In this document: piece after piece, positions 46,191 to 58,650 of the stretch
Layout: every line of letters starts with the position of its first letter
Numbering within the stretch: the first letter of the stretch is position 1
Source: Datisca glomerata
Lineage: Eukaryota > Streptophyta > Magnoliopsida > Cucurbitales > Datiscaceae
DNA: 64,000 bases
NCBI GenBank assembly: GCA_003255025.1
Contig: QANY01000099.1
Location: 62,001 to 126,000 of the forward strand
Reading direction: 5' to 3'
The notes under the pieces: generated by a model
Database searches by the model: none
What the model saw: the letters and a program-made list of their open reading frames with translations, nothing else
Told to the model about the DNA's origin: nothing
Translations under genes and position numbers: made by a program

Positions 46191-46740
46191 CGAAGTAACA
46201 TTACTTGGCGTTCCAATGAAGTGTTCAATTATTATGTAAATGAGTGTATTGATGGCATCATGTATTGTTTCCTGATCATCTCCAATAGTCATGTTCCATT
46301 CAGCATCAATCTTTACTGCTGAAAGAATGATATTTTTGGATTATTCTGTAAGATGTTTTTCCCCACCAGGAATGGAGCATTAATGTGAATCATGTGACTA
46401 AAAAATTGATTACCTCATTGTGAAGTAAATTGTGTGTGGTAATGTAGCTGTTAGCTACCATTGCCATGTGTTGCAGTTTGTTAAGGACTTCCTGTTCAGA
46501 AAAACCATCAATACTCCATTCGTATAATTTTTTTGCAGACACAGAAAATTGATTAACTAATGAATTCTTAGTAATTTGGAAATCAAGATGAATTGACTTT
46601 TTATGCCATTTATTTTTCAATTTATTAATTTTTAAATTTTTAAATGATTCTTCAATATTATTAATGTTTGAAATTCACTTATTGTGGATGATTCATAGGT
46701 GGATTCTAACCTATGTCTTTTTGAATCTGAATTATTGTGT
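45415..46740. repeat. Inverted repeat formed by the two pararetrovirus-like copies
   Basis: The arms are about 45415-45960 and 46186-46740. Example: CATTTACATAATAATTGAAC at 45907 is found as its reverse complement at about 46224-46243. A spacer of about 225 bp, itself coding remnant of the + copy, separates them. A transcript across both could fold into a long imperfect hairpin. Confidence 0.85.
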
Positions 46741-47665
46741 TGATTGATTCCCTTCAATTCTTATAGTATTTCATCAGTTTTTTTTAGATTTGATTTCAAA
46801 TTATAAACGACTGTTTTGGCTAACAATCTTAACAGAAGAAAATGATTTAACATATTTATTCATAAATTCTTGAAGCATTTTATCAATCTGTTTATTAAGA
46901 GGAACAATATTTAAAGTAGTTTTATCTGAAAGATTTATTAAAGGTTTTTTCTTCCAGAGATTCATTAGGTTTAGGTTTATTAGGAACATCAACCTTATCC
47001 TTAATATAATCAAAGAAAAATATGTCAAATCTATATTTTTGCATGAACGCATTCTATCCAATAAGTATGTTTTTTATTTGATCCATGTTATATGAATCTC
47101 TAAACCTATTACGTTTATCAAGATTGGCTGGGTCATTATTGTGTTGACTTAGACTTGCCCAATCTGGTTTGCATTCTTGGTTTAGGGTATTTGGGTTAAA
47201 AATTTTAAAATTTTACATTTTTTAATTCTTGTTCTAATTTTAGAATCCTAAGATATTGATTATTAATGGGTGTTTTAACTTTGTTAGATTGTTCAACTTT
47301 ATTATTAAAGATTAGCTGACTAACTTGAGAACTTATGCCTATGCCTGTAGGTTTTAAACTTTTAATTTTTAAATTTTTTAGTCCTTGTTCTATTCAAATT
47401 CTAAGGTCTTGATCATTAGTAGATGATCTAGAAAAGGAATTCTTAGGGATACTAGACTGGCTATACTCCCTGATTTTATTAGTACCATTCACGTACTGCT
47501 GGATGTTATTAACATTTTTAATTTTATTAGAAGGAAGAATTTTACAGGTTTCATGCTCTTTCTCAAGAGCATGTATTTTTTTAATTATTTTTTCATGATA
47601 CTGAGGCTTGGGGGAAGAACCAGACCATGTACATTTGTAAATAATTTTATTAGGATTTTTGGGTA
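46191..47665 (-). pseudogene. Pararetrovirus-like polyprotein remnant, inverted copy
   Basis: Read on the - strand, 46740 down to 46191 repeats the + copy with many differences, including NSLVNQFSVSAKKLYEWSID at about 46570 where the + copy has lost reading frame. Upstream of the shared part (46800-47660) it extends further, with Lys/Asn-rich coding remnants containing KKIHALEKEHETCKI near 47570. Stops and frame breaks are frequent. It ends abruptly against the truncated copia element at about 47670. Confidence 0.5.
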
Positions 47666-48960
47666 TATTACTAAGTCAAAGTCAACTAATTTTAAAGAGA
47701 TAATTATAGAAATTAATTTTAATTAAGAAAAATAGTTAAATTAAATAGAATTTTGTTCAAAACTTGAAGAATATAAGGATGAACATCAGAAAGAGAAAAT
47801 AATATTTGAAAAATATGTATTCTTGAAGTCACCTTTATAATTTTATTTCTTTATTTTAAGGGTTCTAATTTGAAAATACCCAAGAGTCACTTTGTCCATT
47901 ATTACTTTATTTAATTTTTAAATAATTATTTTAATTATTATATTTGATAATGTGTTAATGCATTAGTTGATCACATACCATATATGAAAATTCAACACAA
48001 TTTTATTTGATCATGCATCGAATTAGTAGAAACATGTTTTATTAGGATTGTCCTAATATGTTTATATGTATTGTTTTATGAAATCAATAGCATGAAAACT
48101 TCTAGGTTTTATTTAGTTAAAACTTGGTAATCACACCACACTAAGAGCTATAGTAACCTTTAGGATAACCGACATTAGTAAAAGAGTTTTATTAAAACTT
48201 GATGAATATAATTAATTAGTTAATCTAAGTTCATCTAAGTATGACTTAGGCGCTTTAGAAGGTTAAATGAACTTAGACCAATGAGATTGGTATAAATGAT
48301 TATTAAATATTCATTGGATTATTATTTTAAGCAATGATTAATTTGGAATTAACTAATTAGTTAAAAATGAACACACATAATCCTAAAATAGTGAGTGGGA
48401 GAAGGTTAACATGTCAATGTAATCTATGATCTCCATCATTAGTACAACATCGTGTAGTGCAGTAAGGGCCTCGAGATGGCTACTTTTTCATCCTTCTAAA
48501 GAAGGTTTCGAGCTGTACCAATACCAAAGTTGGACTTCTTAAGAAGATAGGAGGAAGTGATGCAATTTAGTTTTGACCGACCCTAAGGCGACATATTCTA
48601 AATGAAGTCATAAAATCTGAAATGAATGGTTACACTCACGAAGTCACAATTAAGCTTTCATGTGGATAGTTGTGACTTGACCGAACAAGCGATACCATAT
48701 TGTTAAAAGAAAAAATATGAGATATTTTAAGTTTTAATTAATAAGGATGAGAATAACTCATAGACACTCTAAGGTTAATGTGACTGACCCTAAGGCATTT
48801 CATTAATCAGTGGGTTGTTTTGCCATGATTAGTAAATGTTAAACTTGTGTGTTTATTGTGTTACATTCATGCATCATGTTTACTTTTCAACTTCTAGATA
48901 TTTATCAATTATACTGAATCTTGTATGTTTAAAATTTCAGTTATCATTATTAGGTCTACG

Positions 48961-49795
48961 ATGGGCAACCACGTTACCGCTTTACTCGCTCTTAAGAAAT
49001 TTAATAGTGATAACTTCGTACATTGGAAATCAAATATGAACTTAGTGTTGATTTGTGAGAACCATAAGTTTGTTCTTAATGAATAATGTCCTGAGGAGCC
49101 CGCTGCTAATGCCCCTAAGAATGTTAGAGACAAATATGATGCTTGGATCATATCAAACAACAAGGCGAAGTGCTGCATGCTTGTGAGCATGAATGATGTT
49201 ATGAGAACCAAGCATGAAAACGTTGAGACTGCCTATGAGATTATGGGATCTCTGTAGGTTATAGTTAGGCAGCAGTCCGATCTAAGTCGCCATGAGGCCA
49301 CTAGGAGACATATGATAACTAAGATGAGAAAGGGTACTTCTGTTCGAGAACATGTTTTAAACTGATCAACATAATACGTGAGATAGAAGTACATGAGGAG
49401 ACTATTGATGAGCGGACTCAAGTTAGCATTATACTTGAGTCGCTCACACCATCTTTTTTCTGCGTTCACGATTAACTGTATTATGAACAAGTTGTAATTC
49501 AACATGACCCAATTGTTGAATGAACTGTAGAATTTTGAGTCACTAAACCTTAGAATGACCAAAGAGAGCGAGCTAAATATTGTTGAGCAAAAGCCTTTTT
49601 CCACTGTTGTTAAAAAGAACAAGAGGAAGATGATCAATGGTAAGGGTAAATGTAAAAATAATAAATGGAAGAAAGCCAAGACATCACCAAAAGCCAAGAA
49701 GAACAAGAAAGGTAGCAAGCCCATGGGAAAATGTTTTCAGTGTGGGGTGAAGGTCATTGGAAGAGAAACTGTAAGAAATATCTCTCCGAGCTGAA
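48961..49795 (+). pseudogene. copia element 2 Gag remnant
   Basis: From ATGGGCAACC at 48961 it reads NSDNFVHWKSNMNLVLICEN, KYDAWIISNNKAKC, a stop near 49255, KMRKGTSVREHVLN and TQLLNEL. The nucleocapsid knuckle begins KCFQCGV at about 49730 and continues GHWKRNC in another frame. All zinc ligands are therefore present, unlike element 1, but split by a frameshift. The knuckle is preceded by a Lys-rich stretch. Confidence 0.85.
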
Positions 49796-52460
49796 AATGA
49801 AAGGTAAATATGATTTACTTGTTCTTGAATCTTGTTTAGTGGAATATGATTTATCATCCTGGATACTTGATTCAGAAAATCATGTATGTTTTTCTTTACA
49901 GATGCTTGATTCATCAAGGGAGTTGGCTGATGGCGAGGTCATTTTGAGAGTTGTCAGTGGTGCGCTCGTGTCAACTAAAGCATTAAGGACAGTCCATTTA
50001 CCGTTTGGATATAATTATTTAGTTTTGAACAATGTTTATTATATACCTGATTTTTCAAGAAATTTGATTTTTGTATCATTTTGCAAGAACAATTATTCGA
50101 AGTTTCTTTTATTAACAAGAGTTTATTATTTCATAGAACAGATTCAATATTTATCATGCAAAAATTATCAACGGATTGTATATGCATAAACCAATTGAAC
50201 ACGCATTAAATAATTTTGAATTATTTAAAGTAGCAAACCCTAAAAGTAACAAATGACAAATAGTTTCTCATGATGATGATAACACATATCTTTTGCATCT
50301 TAGGTTGAGACATATTAATCTAGATAGGTTTAGCATGTTAACAAAGCATGGTACTTTAAAAAAACTAAAAGTTAGAACTCTTCCTGTTTAGAGGGAAAAA
50401 TGACTAAAATATCTTTCATAGGAAAGGGCCTAAGAGCCAAGGAACCACTTAAACTAATACATAGTGATGTCTATGGACCGATCAATGTACAACTAAAGAT
50501 GTGTATGAGTATTTCATCACTTTTATTAATGATTACTCAAGATATGAATATACTTACCTAAGGCAAAGAAAGTCTAAATCATTGAAAATTCTTCAGCCCG
50601 ATCGAGGAGGTGAATACTTGGATTTAGAATTCAATGATTATTTGCTAGAGTATAGAGACCTATCCCAACTCACAACACCTGGAACACTACAATAAAATGG
50701 TGTTATAGAGAGGAGAAACCAAACCTTATTGGATATGGTTAGGTCCTTGTTAAGCTACTCATCACTGTCACATACATTTAGGACATATGCACTACACACG
50801 ATAACTTACATTTTGATTGTAGTACCCTTTAAGTCTGTAAGCCGCCTTTAGATTTATGGAATGGCTCCAAACCTAGTTTACGCCATTTCTGTATATGGAG
50901 GTGTCCGGCTCACGTTCTTAGATCCAAGACTAGAAAGTTAGATTCAAGGTATGGAGTATGCATATTCGTTGGCTATGCTCCAGAGACTTGAGGTGGGTGT
51001 ATTTATAGTCATAACGATCAAAAGTTGTTTGTATTGACAAATGTAACCTTCCTTAAGCATGACTATATGCAAAACTACAAACCTCGTCTCTAGAGCATGA
51101 CTATATGTAAAGTAGTTCTCGAGGAATTAGCGGCTGATGAGATCAGAACACTTTCAATTTCTTTTGATAAATGACAAACCAGGAAAACCACAGTTCTTGT
51201 AAAGGAAACTCTGGTCCAACGTCGTAATGGGAGGATTGAGAAATAACCAGTTCGCTATGAACTAGAAACACATGTCCTAGTGTCAGACACTGATAAGGAC
51301 GATCCATTATCTTCAGAAGAAAAAATGGATGATCCTAAAAAGGAGAAATGACAAGATGCCATGAACCAAAAAATGGAATCTATGTATTCCAATTCTGTCT
51401 GGAAACTTTTAGATCCACCTGAAGATGTCAGGCACATTGGATGTAGATGGATATTCAAGAAGAAAAGTGGTGCAAATAGAAAAGTAGAGACTTTCAAGGC
51501 ACAATTAGTAGCCAAGGGCTATACATAAAGGGAATGAGTCAATTATGAAGAAACATTCTCCCATGTGGCCATGCTTAAATCCATTCGCATACTTTGGTCT
51601 GTAGCCTCTAGTTTTACTATGAGATATGGAAAATGGACGTCAAGACACTGTTTCTGAATCGCTCTTTTGAAGAAAGTATCTATATGATGCAACCAGAAGG
51701 TTTCGTATAAAAAGGGCAAGATCAGAAAGTGTGCAAGTTGCTTAAATCCATTTATGGATTAAAGCAAGCATCTGGATCATGTAATCTTACCTTTGATGAA
51801 ATTATAAAGTCTTATGGCTTCTAGAAAATGTTAACGAAGCCTGTGTTTATAAATACATCAAAGATAAGATAGTGATTTTTTTAGTTCATTATGTTGACGA
51901 TATTCTACTCATTGGGAATGATGTAGAAGATTTGCCAAACGTAAATAAGTGGTTAGTTGAGAAATTTAAAATGAAGAAATTGGGAGAGGCGAGCTATATT
52001 CTAGGCATCCAAATCCTAAGGGATAGAAAGAATAAGCTCTTGACACTTTCTTAGGCATCTTATATTGATAAGGTGCTGTTGTCGAAAGTCGACATCTGGA
52101 TCAATACTCACCCTAAGTGGAGGAGCTGTAGTCTGGAGAAGTATTAAACAATCCAATATTGTATATTCCACTATGGAAGCCTAATATGTAGCGCCTTGTG
52201 AAACTGCGAAGAATTGGTATGACTCAGAAAGTTCTATAATGATCTAGAAGCAGTTTCAGATATGAATAAGCCACTATCATGTATTATTCTAAGGAACCGA
52301 GGAGTCATAAGAGGAGCACATAGAGAGAAAATATCATCTTATAAGAGAGATCGTGCATCGATGGGATGTGAGTGTTATGAAGATTACGTCAGAACAGAAC
52401 CTGGCTGTTATTTTTACAAAGACACTTCCTGCGAAGTAATTTCAAGGTCACTTGCGTAAC
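49796..52460 (+). pseudogene. copia element 2 Pol remnant
   Basis: Protease near 49855 reads WILDSENHVC: six bases are missing relative to element 1, which destroys the Asp-Ser-Gly triad. The integrase zinc region (about 50290-50400) and core (DYSRYEYTYLR near 50520, DRGGEYLDLEFNDYLLE near 50600) are broken. Reverse transcriptase keeps SIYGLKQASG near 51750 and an intact YVDDILLIGNDVE near 51890. The RNase H part resumes after the ~370-bp deletion at about 52090 and has stops. Overall non-functional. Confidence 0.88.
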
Positions 52461-52492
52461 ATGAGATTAAGAGAGATGCCACATTTTCTTTA

Positions 52493-52507
52493 GGGCAAGT
52501 TGGAGAT
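52493..52507 (+). other. Polypurine tract of copia element 2
   Basis: GGGCAAGTTGGAGAT immediately precedes the LTR start TGTTGGGGG. One base interrupts the purine run compared with element 1. Confidence 0.8.
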
Positions 52508-54746
52508 TGTTGGGGGTTATGCTCTCAAAGCATGTGTATTGACGTTTTGATATGAAATTTAATGAGCATTACATTTTTCTTATAATTATTTCTTTTAAAT
52601 TAGTATTGAATAATTTATATAAATATCTAAAAATTTCATATTCATTAATGAGACTATGATCTTGTATTAGTACAAAATGATTAATATCATATATAATGAA
52701 TAAAATTGTCAGCAACATATTAAAGTATAGAATCTTTCATGAATGGTTACTAGTACAGTTCACTAAGTATTATGAATGCATGTGATATAGATCCAGATCA
52801 TTGATGTGGTTAGACATCTTAGTAAATGTACTTTATATAATTAGATTATATATGACTGGACCGATGTGAATTAATATCTTTATAAACGTGCCATTTATCA
52901 TAAAGATTTAATATACATCAATTCGATGCTCATATTTAGATCAGTCTGAATCCTGGGTAGCCATGAACTTCTATACATGTCTACTGGATGTTTTGGTTCA
53001 CTCGTTGAGGTTTGTTTGTAAAATAGGCTAGTGACTTTTGTTTTGAAGATTCAGTGATATGGATGGCTGGGAACATGATCTTACAAGATTCAGAATCTCA
53101 GCTTTCCCAACAGAATGTATATTAGTTCTCTTAAGTGTTATTTTTGGAACTGAATAGTTATTGAGCTTAAATTTATAATGAGATTATAAATTAGTCATTC
53201 ACTAATAGATTAATGGTACTTAAGGATCAAGAGGTAATTAGAAGCGTAAAATGATAATTTTGACCAGTTCTAATTTACGAACCAATAATTCAAGGACAAA
53301 ATTACATGAATTGATTATATAAGTGGACTACATGAGAATACTCTGTAAATACATTCTATAATTGCTAAGAGTTCAATCCCATATTTATAGTGGAGTAATA
53401 ATGAAATTAATAAATAAATTATTTAATTAAAGAGTTTAATGAATAATCTAGCTTATTGGAGCTTATGATTATAGGTCCATAGTCTCCAAGTCACCTCTAT
53501 ATTATGCAGTCTAGGGTGTGAATATTTCAGGACATGAGAAAATGACTCACTTTGCAAATGCATTTTTATTCTAGGGCAAGTACATAATTATGTGTGATTA
53601 ATTAATCAAATTATTTATATGTTTAATTGTAATTATATATATATCGATTTTTTAATTATCGATAAGTAAGACAAAATATCTAATTTGTGAAATTACATAA
53701 TTAAATTATTATTAGATAATATTTTGCATCATATAGATGCTTTGTGAAATAATAGATAATTTAGTTGATAGAGGTAATGAGATATGTTAATTTTGAATTA
53801 ACTGATATCTAGATATTTATCTGAATAAAATAAATATTTAATTTGTAGTATTGCTATATGTCAATCACTAATTGGATATCAGAGATTGACATGAGCTAGT
53901 GTAGTGCCATGTGACACTATTGTAGTGGGGGTGCAACACTGTAGTGCCACACGACACTCCAGTGGTGCCGTGAGGCACTGTGCCGCCTCATGACACACTG
54001 CAATGCCATGTGGCACTGTAGTTGTGCACCATTATACAGTGGATCCCACTGTATTTTATAATTTAAAATTAAATATTATTTTATAATTTTTAAATTATCC
54101 TTAAATATCTGATACGCCATGACTAGAATAAGATACATATTTTATTCGAATGGCTTAAGTTGATGAATGAGTTGATCAGATCATCAGTTGATCAATCAGA
54201 GAATTAAGTTATGAACACAATTACTTAGAGTGATTTTTATCTATGATTAATAGTTAATCGAATCTCTAGAAGAATAATCATCACGTTCTTTTAGAGAATC
54301 GTCTCACAAAAATAATTCTTCTTAAATCCCTAGATCTCATGTGTTAAGAACATCTAAAGATAGAAAAAGTTTCTTGTAATATTCTACGTGGCTACACACG
54401 TCTTAGTACTTTGAGAATTGACTTGGAAGATCTTGGTATGAATCTCGGAGTCTATTGATCGTTGAAACTGTTTCGTGGGATAGATGATCGATCGGTTTTG
54501 CAAGGACGCTTGATTAAGACTACAGAGGTATATGATTCCTAACCTAATATGTTTTAGATTTAATATATAAATATATAATGAATCCTGACTTATTGAAAAA
54601 AAAAATTCAATAAAAAGTCTTTTTTGGTTATCGTGGCGTTGCGTAATTTTTGTTTAATTAAAAGATTTGATTTTTCTTAAAAGGTTAATTTTTTAAATGG
54701 TCTCATGCCACATGCTTCTGCCGCGCACGCGCCGCGACGACCAACA
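52508..54746 (+). repeat. 3' LTR of copia element 2
   Basis: It begins TGTTGGGGGTTATGCTCTCA and ends GACGACCAACA. It aligns along its length with both LTRs of element 1. The CACTGTAGTGCCAC cluster (about 53900-54030) has its own unit number and order. Confidence 0.9.
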
Positions 54747-55150
54747 AGTCATTCTCAGTAAATTTCTAGAGCTCGTGTGTTGAGTACATCAAGAGACAGA
54801 AAAAATATCTTGTAATATTCGACATGCCCACACACGTCCTAGTGCATTGAGGATTGACTTTGAAGATCTTGGTGTGAATCTCAGAGTCTACTGATCGTTG
54901 GGATAGTTTATGGGGATGGAGGATTGATCGGTTTTGCAAGGATGCTTCATATATACTACAAGAGGTATATGACTCTTAATCTTATATGTTGTAGATTTAA
55001 TGTATAAATATATTACGGATCATGACTGATTGAAAAAGAGTTTTCAATAAAAAATTTTATTTGGTTATCGTGGCGTTACTCAAGTTTTATTTTATTAAAA
55101 GATTTGATCTTTATTTAAAGTTTAATTTTTTAAATGATCACGCACCACAC
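54747..55150 (+). repeat. Partial third LTR of the same copia family
   Basis: Directly after the end of the element 2 LTR, sequence from TCATTCTCAGTAAATTTCTA repeats the last ~400 bp of the LTR (compare 12202-12590), including ATTGACTTTGAAGATCTTGG and GGTTATCGTGGCGTT. It breaks off at ACGCACCACAC, short of the LTR end. Most simply, element 2 inserted into an older LTR and the left half has since been lost. Confidence 0.88.
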
Positions 55151-55860
55151 GAAATAAAATGCTTAGAGAAATCAAAACATCTCAGAGTCTCAAAGATAAA
55201 ATTCCAACAGATGGAATCAAAAGCTTTATGAATGACAATTTTCATAGTATTTAGAGTCTTAGGATTAGGACAAAATTGATCAATCGAAATAGCATTTAGA
55301 TTCTTAGGATTATGAACCATAAAATATGAGGTTAGATCTGGTAAAACCTCTCCTGTATGGAAAAACTCTTGCATAGCCAAGACCAGATCGAACCCCACAA
55401 CCCCACAATATCCTAACAATGGCAATAAAATTTATCTAAGAAACCATGTGGGCCAAGAATACTAAGAATCCGTTTCAAACAAGTCTCCCTCACCTCATCG
55501 GAAGAATGAACCTGAAGAAGAGATGCATTCTCCATATCATTGACCAAAGAAGGAACATGCTCCTGAATGATAGAAGGATTTGAAGTGTAGTCACCAAAAT
55601 CTGAAAAGAGATGTTTATAAAATGATATGACATGCTCACCAATATCAACTGAGTCATAGAAATATCGTCACCAAGTTTCATGAAAGAAAAATGCTTATTA
55701 CACTCCTTACGTTTAAGTAAAGAGTGAAAAAAGTTATAATTTCGATCACCCTCAGCAAGCCATTTGACACTACTTTTTTCTTTGAAAAAAATCATGTTGT
55801 CTCAGGGCCGTATCTAAGTTAGCAAGAGTTCCAGATTCAAGTCAGAAAAGAGTATCACAA
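55151..55860 (-). pseudogene. LINE reverse-transcriptase remnant
   Basis: The - strand gives VKWLAEGDRNYNFFHSLLKR at about 55770, the usual link between endonuclease and RT. After a gap comes FFHTGEVLPDL and then HKAFDSICWNFIFETLRCFD at about 55210. The stretch between the early RT motif (ending IDQFCP) and KAFDS is shorter than usual, so an internal deletion is likely. No catalytic YADD motif remains. Confidence 0.75.
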
Positions 55861-56459
55861 AAGCTCTCAGATCCGATCCTATCTTGGATGATTCTCACTT
55901 TCTCATTAGCTTTAGAAACATTCAAGGAAATATTCCCAAAAACCTCCCAATTCCATTTTCTTAATGCCTCCATAAGAAACATCCAAGATAGGAATTGTTA
56001 TGACTCAGTATTCACACTGTTTAACTTTAAATGTGTTGCATCTCAAAGGAGAGGATTTGGATCATCAATAGGCCAGGGCAACAACAAGATCGTCTGAGAT
56101 ATCTACATTATTAGGGTCAACCTTCAATAGCACAATTGAAGCATTGAGAGGATCATCTGCAGGAGCTAATTTGCATTTGCATCATCATTAATGGACGTCT
56201 TTAGAGTACGGGGGCTAATTGGCCTAGTTGAACTAAAAGAAGCCATCGGTTCAAGAACGAGGTCTGAGACCAAGTTCAAATTTTTTCAATCATGATTAAA
56301 TTGTTATTGGAAGAAAGTGTTCTTGCAAGGCTCTCTAAAACTGAAGCATCTCCTGACTTGTCTTTCGGTGATATTCTTGACGCATTTTAGATTTACCTCA
56401 CTCAGATTTTTTATCTTTTGCTTCATTGGTTACATTAACAGTCTTTGGAATAATGTGAC

Positions 56460-56960
56460 GACAAGAAATGGCTAGATGTCCAATAGAACAACAAGAAGAA
56501 CATAAATTTGGAACATTCTCAAATAAAGAGTTGGAAAAAGACAATCATCACCAACTTTTATCATGATGGATTCAGGAAGTGGCTTCAAAATGTCAACATC
56601 AATTAACATACGAGCAAAATGGCCATAATCACCCTCAAGTGTAGTTTTGTCAAATTTTAGCTGGACACCAATCCCACGTACTATATCAGAAAGAATCTGA
56701 GGGTGCCTAAATTCCCAAGGGATTTCATAGAACGACACCGATAATCTAGCATTCGTTGTGCGTTGCATGTTGGGGGTTAAAATTTAGAGTCCACGACTGA
56801 AGACTAAGAATCCCTAGCTTCAAAGAAAATGATCCAATACCCCAAACTTGTACTTTATCATCTTCAGAATTCAAGAGTATATGAAAAAAAATTTCATCCA
56901 AGAGAGATGATACTCAATTGAGCATTAAGTTTCCAAATAGATTGAAGTTTTTCTTTAAGT
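56460..56960 (-). pseudogene. LINE ORF1 remnant (DUF4283-like plus CCHC knuckle)
   Basis: The - strand frame 56768-56472 reads SFYEIPWEFRHPQILSDIVR, then KFDKTTLEGDYGHFARMLID and LPESIMIKVGD. This order is typical of plant LINE ORF1 proteins, which bind RNA. One frame away at about 56512-56471 lies CSSCCSIGHLAISC, an intact CCHC knuckle (C-x2-C-x4-H-x4-C). A frameshift separates the two. Confidence 0.75.
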
Positions 56961-58499
56961 GTTTGGAGCTTCCACGGTTCATCTTCTTTTGATAAAAAAA
57001 ACTCGGCCAATAAGAGAATGGCTACAGCGTTTCAATAGTTCTTCATAGGCTTTTGGGTCGTAACAAAATCACATTTTCTCTTTGGCACAAAAGAAACTGC
57101 AACAATAACAGAAGATGCAGCTTGAGTATATGACTTCATGATGGGGTTATTGTTCAAAAAGTTATCTGTAGAAAATGCACATATATTATGTTTTTTTGGA
57201 ATGAAGGGACTCTTACAAGAAAGTGTAACTCTGGAAAAAGATCAGTAAATGTTGAGGTGTTCATGATGGTAAGTTAACCAAACATGATCAACAATAGCAC
57301 CCCACGAAACAAAGCACAACCCACGACACACCCACAAACAATCCCCATGGCACAACAAATCACGGTAAGCAAGCAAGCAAAACACCACCCAACACTCAAA
57401 TCATGGTAAGTAAGCAAAACAAAAAAAGCAAACAAACAAGCAAAACTGAACAACAAAATAACAAGTAAATCGCCTCGCCGACATAGCGAAACACCACACA
57501 AATTAGTACGTAAATCACGACACATCAAATAGAAAACCTAAGCACCCTATACCGTCGATGATGAGAAAACCCAGAAAACCAGAATACGATGATGGGAAAT
57601 TCTAAATCACCGACGAGAAAACCAGAGCAGACAGGAAAACCCAGACAACTGATGATGATCAAGACAACCTAGACGAGAGCGAGTCAAAGCACCGATGATG
57701 AAGGAACCAGACTTGAAAGAAATGAGAGCACCAAAGAGAAGGAACCAGACGACAACATGAGAAGGAACCTAGAAGGTGAGCACCGGTGAGAACCGACGGG
57801 CACCCGCGTGACAACCTTAAATCACCTATACCCTAAATCGCCTCCCTCTCTATTAATCTTAAAACTGAAAATCCAATTTTAGTCCCACAGCCCTAACTTC
57901 CATCCTTTGTTCTAAAAGTTCATTGATCCTATTTTGTTATCCTAACTATTTATAATGAGTTTCTACCTCTACCGTGATATAAGTTCTCTTCACAGATTCT
58001 TCCTTCCACAAAATAAAAGTTGATTGACATAACATTCTAAAAAAAATACTTGGATTCTCTCATGCTGCGAGTAGAAGGAGGAAATACTACAAAAATGGAT
58101 TTTGATAGTGGTGGTGCAAAAATTAGTACGACAGTATTGCGATAATCTGATGCAAAAAATGTGACGCGAGTTTTTGTAACACGAGTATGACGAGAGGTGC
58201 AACCATCGTCATATAAGAGTTGTGAAATACAACGATGGGTTATGCAGCCATTGTAGTAACACCAACTATGAATGTTGATACAGTAACCGTCATATTTAAC
58301 TATTGTTAATATGAAGAGTAGTCTACCCCCGTTGTACTAAAATTGTGTAAAATACGACGGTGACTAGTTTATTATTTCTTCTGACTCCACGCGTATACCC
58401 CACTATTTTCATCTCCTAGCACCCTAATTCCACTGTCGCGTTTATGGTTGAGTATCCCCACCGTCGCGTTTGTCTTCCCCATCTTCTTCCATCTCTCAT

Positions 58500-58650
58500 A
58501 GCCCCGTCGTGAAGCCACCAACAATGTCGAGGTAGGTTTCTTCCCTATTCTTCATCCCCGTCCTAAAGTCATAAACAACGTCGAGGTAAATTTCTTCCCT
58601 GTTTTTCATCCCTGTGTCATGATGCCACGGACAACATCGAGGTAAGTTTG
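58500..58650 (+). repeat. ~55-bp tandem repeat, three copies, each with a donor-like GAG|GT
   Basis: AATGTCGAGGTAGGTTTCTT at 58523, AACGTCGAGGTAAATTTCTT at 58577 and AACATCGAGGTAAGTTTGTT at 58633 mark three units 54 and 56 bp apart. Each junction looks like a 5' splice donor. Confidence 0.8.

Larger units (their letters stand above)
47672..54746 (+). mobile_element. Ty1/copia LTR retrotransposon, copy 2 (5'-truncated)
   Basis: From AAGTCAAAGTCAACTA at about 47674 this follows element 1 from position about 13343 onward: leader, Gag, Pol, polypurine tract and 3' LTR. The 5' LTR, primer site and first ~0.7 kb of leader are missing. A deletion of about 370 bp relative to element 1 lies near 52080, removing the RT-RNase H junction. 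Element 1 and element 2 differ throughout, so they are separate old insertions. Confidence 0.9.
55151..57840 (-). mobile_element. Degraded plant LINE (non-LTR retrotransposon)
   Basis: On the - strand, from right to left: a 5' leader (about 57840-57000) with repeated GTCTGGTTCCTTC-like phrases, an ORF1 remnant with zinc knuckle (about 56950-56460), and reverse-transcriptase remnants (about 55860-55151). Both coding parts contain stops and frameshifts. The 3' end is missing: the sequence ends in the RT domain at the junction with the partial LTR. Large parts of the endonuclease are not recognisable. Confidence 0.8.

Noticed and set aside
57274..57528. Cys/Leu-rich - strand frame as a membrane protein
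   Set aside because: It lies in the 5' leader of the degraded LINE; its hydrophobic look follows from CAAA/ACAA-rich complement sequence.
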